A stretch of 55,859 nt of DNA, from the NCBI GenBank assembly GCA_014305025.1, contig JACRTY010000016.1, forward strand, positions 51,922 to 107,780. Direction: 5' to 3'. A program made the translations under genes and the position numbers. This document shows, one piece after another, positions 55,609 to 55,859 of this stretch. Origin of the DNA: Candidatus Nyctobacter psychrophilus. Its GTDB lineage: Bacteria; Vulcanimicrobiota; Vulcanimicrobiia; Vulcanimicrobiales; Vulcanimicrobiaceae. Within the stretch, counting starts at the first letter, position 1. Each line of letters begins with the position of its first letter. A model generated the notes under the pieces. That model had not been told where the DNA came from. It made no database searches and saw only the letters and a program-made list of their open reading frames with translations.

Positions 55609-55840
55609 ATTCGGATCCCACGTCGTCTGGGAGTTCGTCAACGACGTTGAGCTTGAAACGCTTCCCCTCACGACGGCCTTCGACATCGCAAAGCCGCTTC
55701 CGCGACGAGTCAACATTGCTGTCGACGGTTAGGGAGCGCGGCTTTTCCCGCCACATCCAGTCCGTGATTTCGTCGAGGGCGTCAATCTGCTCCTGCGAAT
55801 AAAAACGCCTCTTTCGAATTTCGGGTGGGTTACGGCGCAT
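55601..55840 (-). CDS. small charged hypothetical protein
   Basis: The 79-residue frame (MRRNPPEIRKRRFYSQEQID...) is basic at the start and acidic at the end, with no recognised domain. It overlaps the end of the acyl-CoA dehydrogenase gene by eight bases in the convergent direction. A helix-like EQIDALDEITDWMW suggests a genuine protein, but there is no clear ribosome-binding site and the window ends 19 bases later. Confidence 0.45.
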   Translation of the reverse strand: MRRNPPEIRKRRFYSQEQIDALDEITDWMWREKPRSLTVDSNVDSSRKRLCDVEGRREGKRFKLNVVDELPDDVGSEFT

Positions 55841-55859
55841 TCGTCGCGAGCGCCCGTCG

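Overview
This is a GC-rich chromosomal segment of a bacterium with compact operons. Many neighbouring genes overlap by four bases (ATGA, GTGA, TTGA and apparently CTGA). The gene content and order (a transaldolase-phosphoglucose isomerase fusion, a SigH-type sigma factor, and a Firmicutes-like run of PIN/TRAM, ispD, ispF, gltX-like, cysE, cysS, rlmB and sigH) fit a deep-branching Terrabacteria lineage. Candidatus Eremiobacterota/Vulcanimicrobiota (WPS-2) is my best guess, but it is an inference and no rRNA gene is present to confirm it.

Positions 1-13.5 kb hold pentose phosphate enzymes (transketolase, transaldolase-Pgi), two lysine/diaminopimelate genes (dapD and an aminotransferase), a secreted protein with a duplicated domain, an aldehyde dehydrogenase, glutamate formimidoyltransferase, radA, and a VapBC toxin-antitoxin pair with a readable promoter/operator. 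Positions 13.6-27.2 kb hold an envelope and isoprenoid block: two glycosyltransferases, cmk, plsC, ispH, a polyprenyl diphosphate synthase, a very large fused GT-C glycosyltransferase, yebC, a PASTA protein, rpe, thiL and a HigA-like regulator. Positions 27.1-36.8 kb hold rpmB and then plsX, hemW, a PIN/TRAM membrane protein, ispD, ispF, a free-standing GltX anticodon-binding domain, cysE, cysS, rlmB and sigH. sigH has a near-consensus promoter and a strong terminator.

Positions 36.9-47.3 kb are an accessory-looking segment. It contains an HNH endonuclease whose frame ends inside a tRNA gene, a tRNA-Thr/Tyr/Gly/Thr cluster, malate synthase, and a four-gene nonribosomal peptide operon (A-PCP, cytochrome P450, MaoC-like hotdog protein, C-A-PCP-TE with a cysteine thioesterase nucleophile). 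It is the best candidate for an undescribed system: a minimal two-module line that probably oxidises one carrier-bound branched-chain amino acid, couples it to another, and releases a small dipeptide-derived product.

Positions 47.3-52.3 kb are tRNA-Arg and the str operon (rpsL, rpsG, fusA, tuf, rpsJ) behind a near-consensus promoter; fusA ends in a slippery A7 run that could give an acidic C-terminal extension. Positions 52.3-55.9 kb hold a long inverted repeat related to one at 8.7 kb, an SRPBCC protein, a short-chain dehydrogenase, an apparently frameshifted membrane-protein gene, an acyl-CoA dehydrogenase and a small hypothetical gene.

Several genes (plsC, thiL, the short-chain dehydrogenase and perhaps the polyprenyl synthase) have no ATG/GTG/TTG start that preserves their essential N-terminus, so CTG or ATC initiation seems likely.
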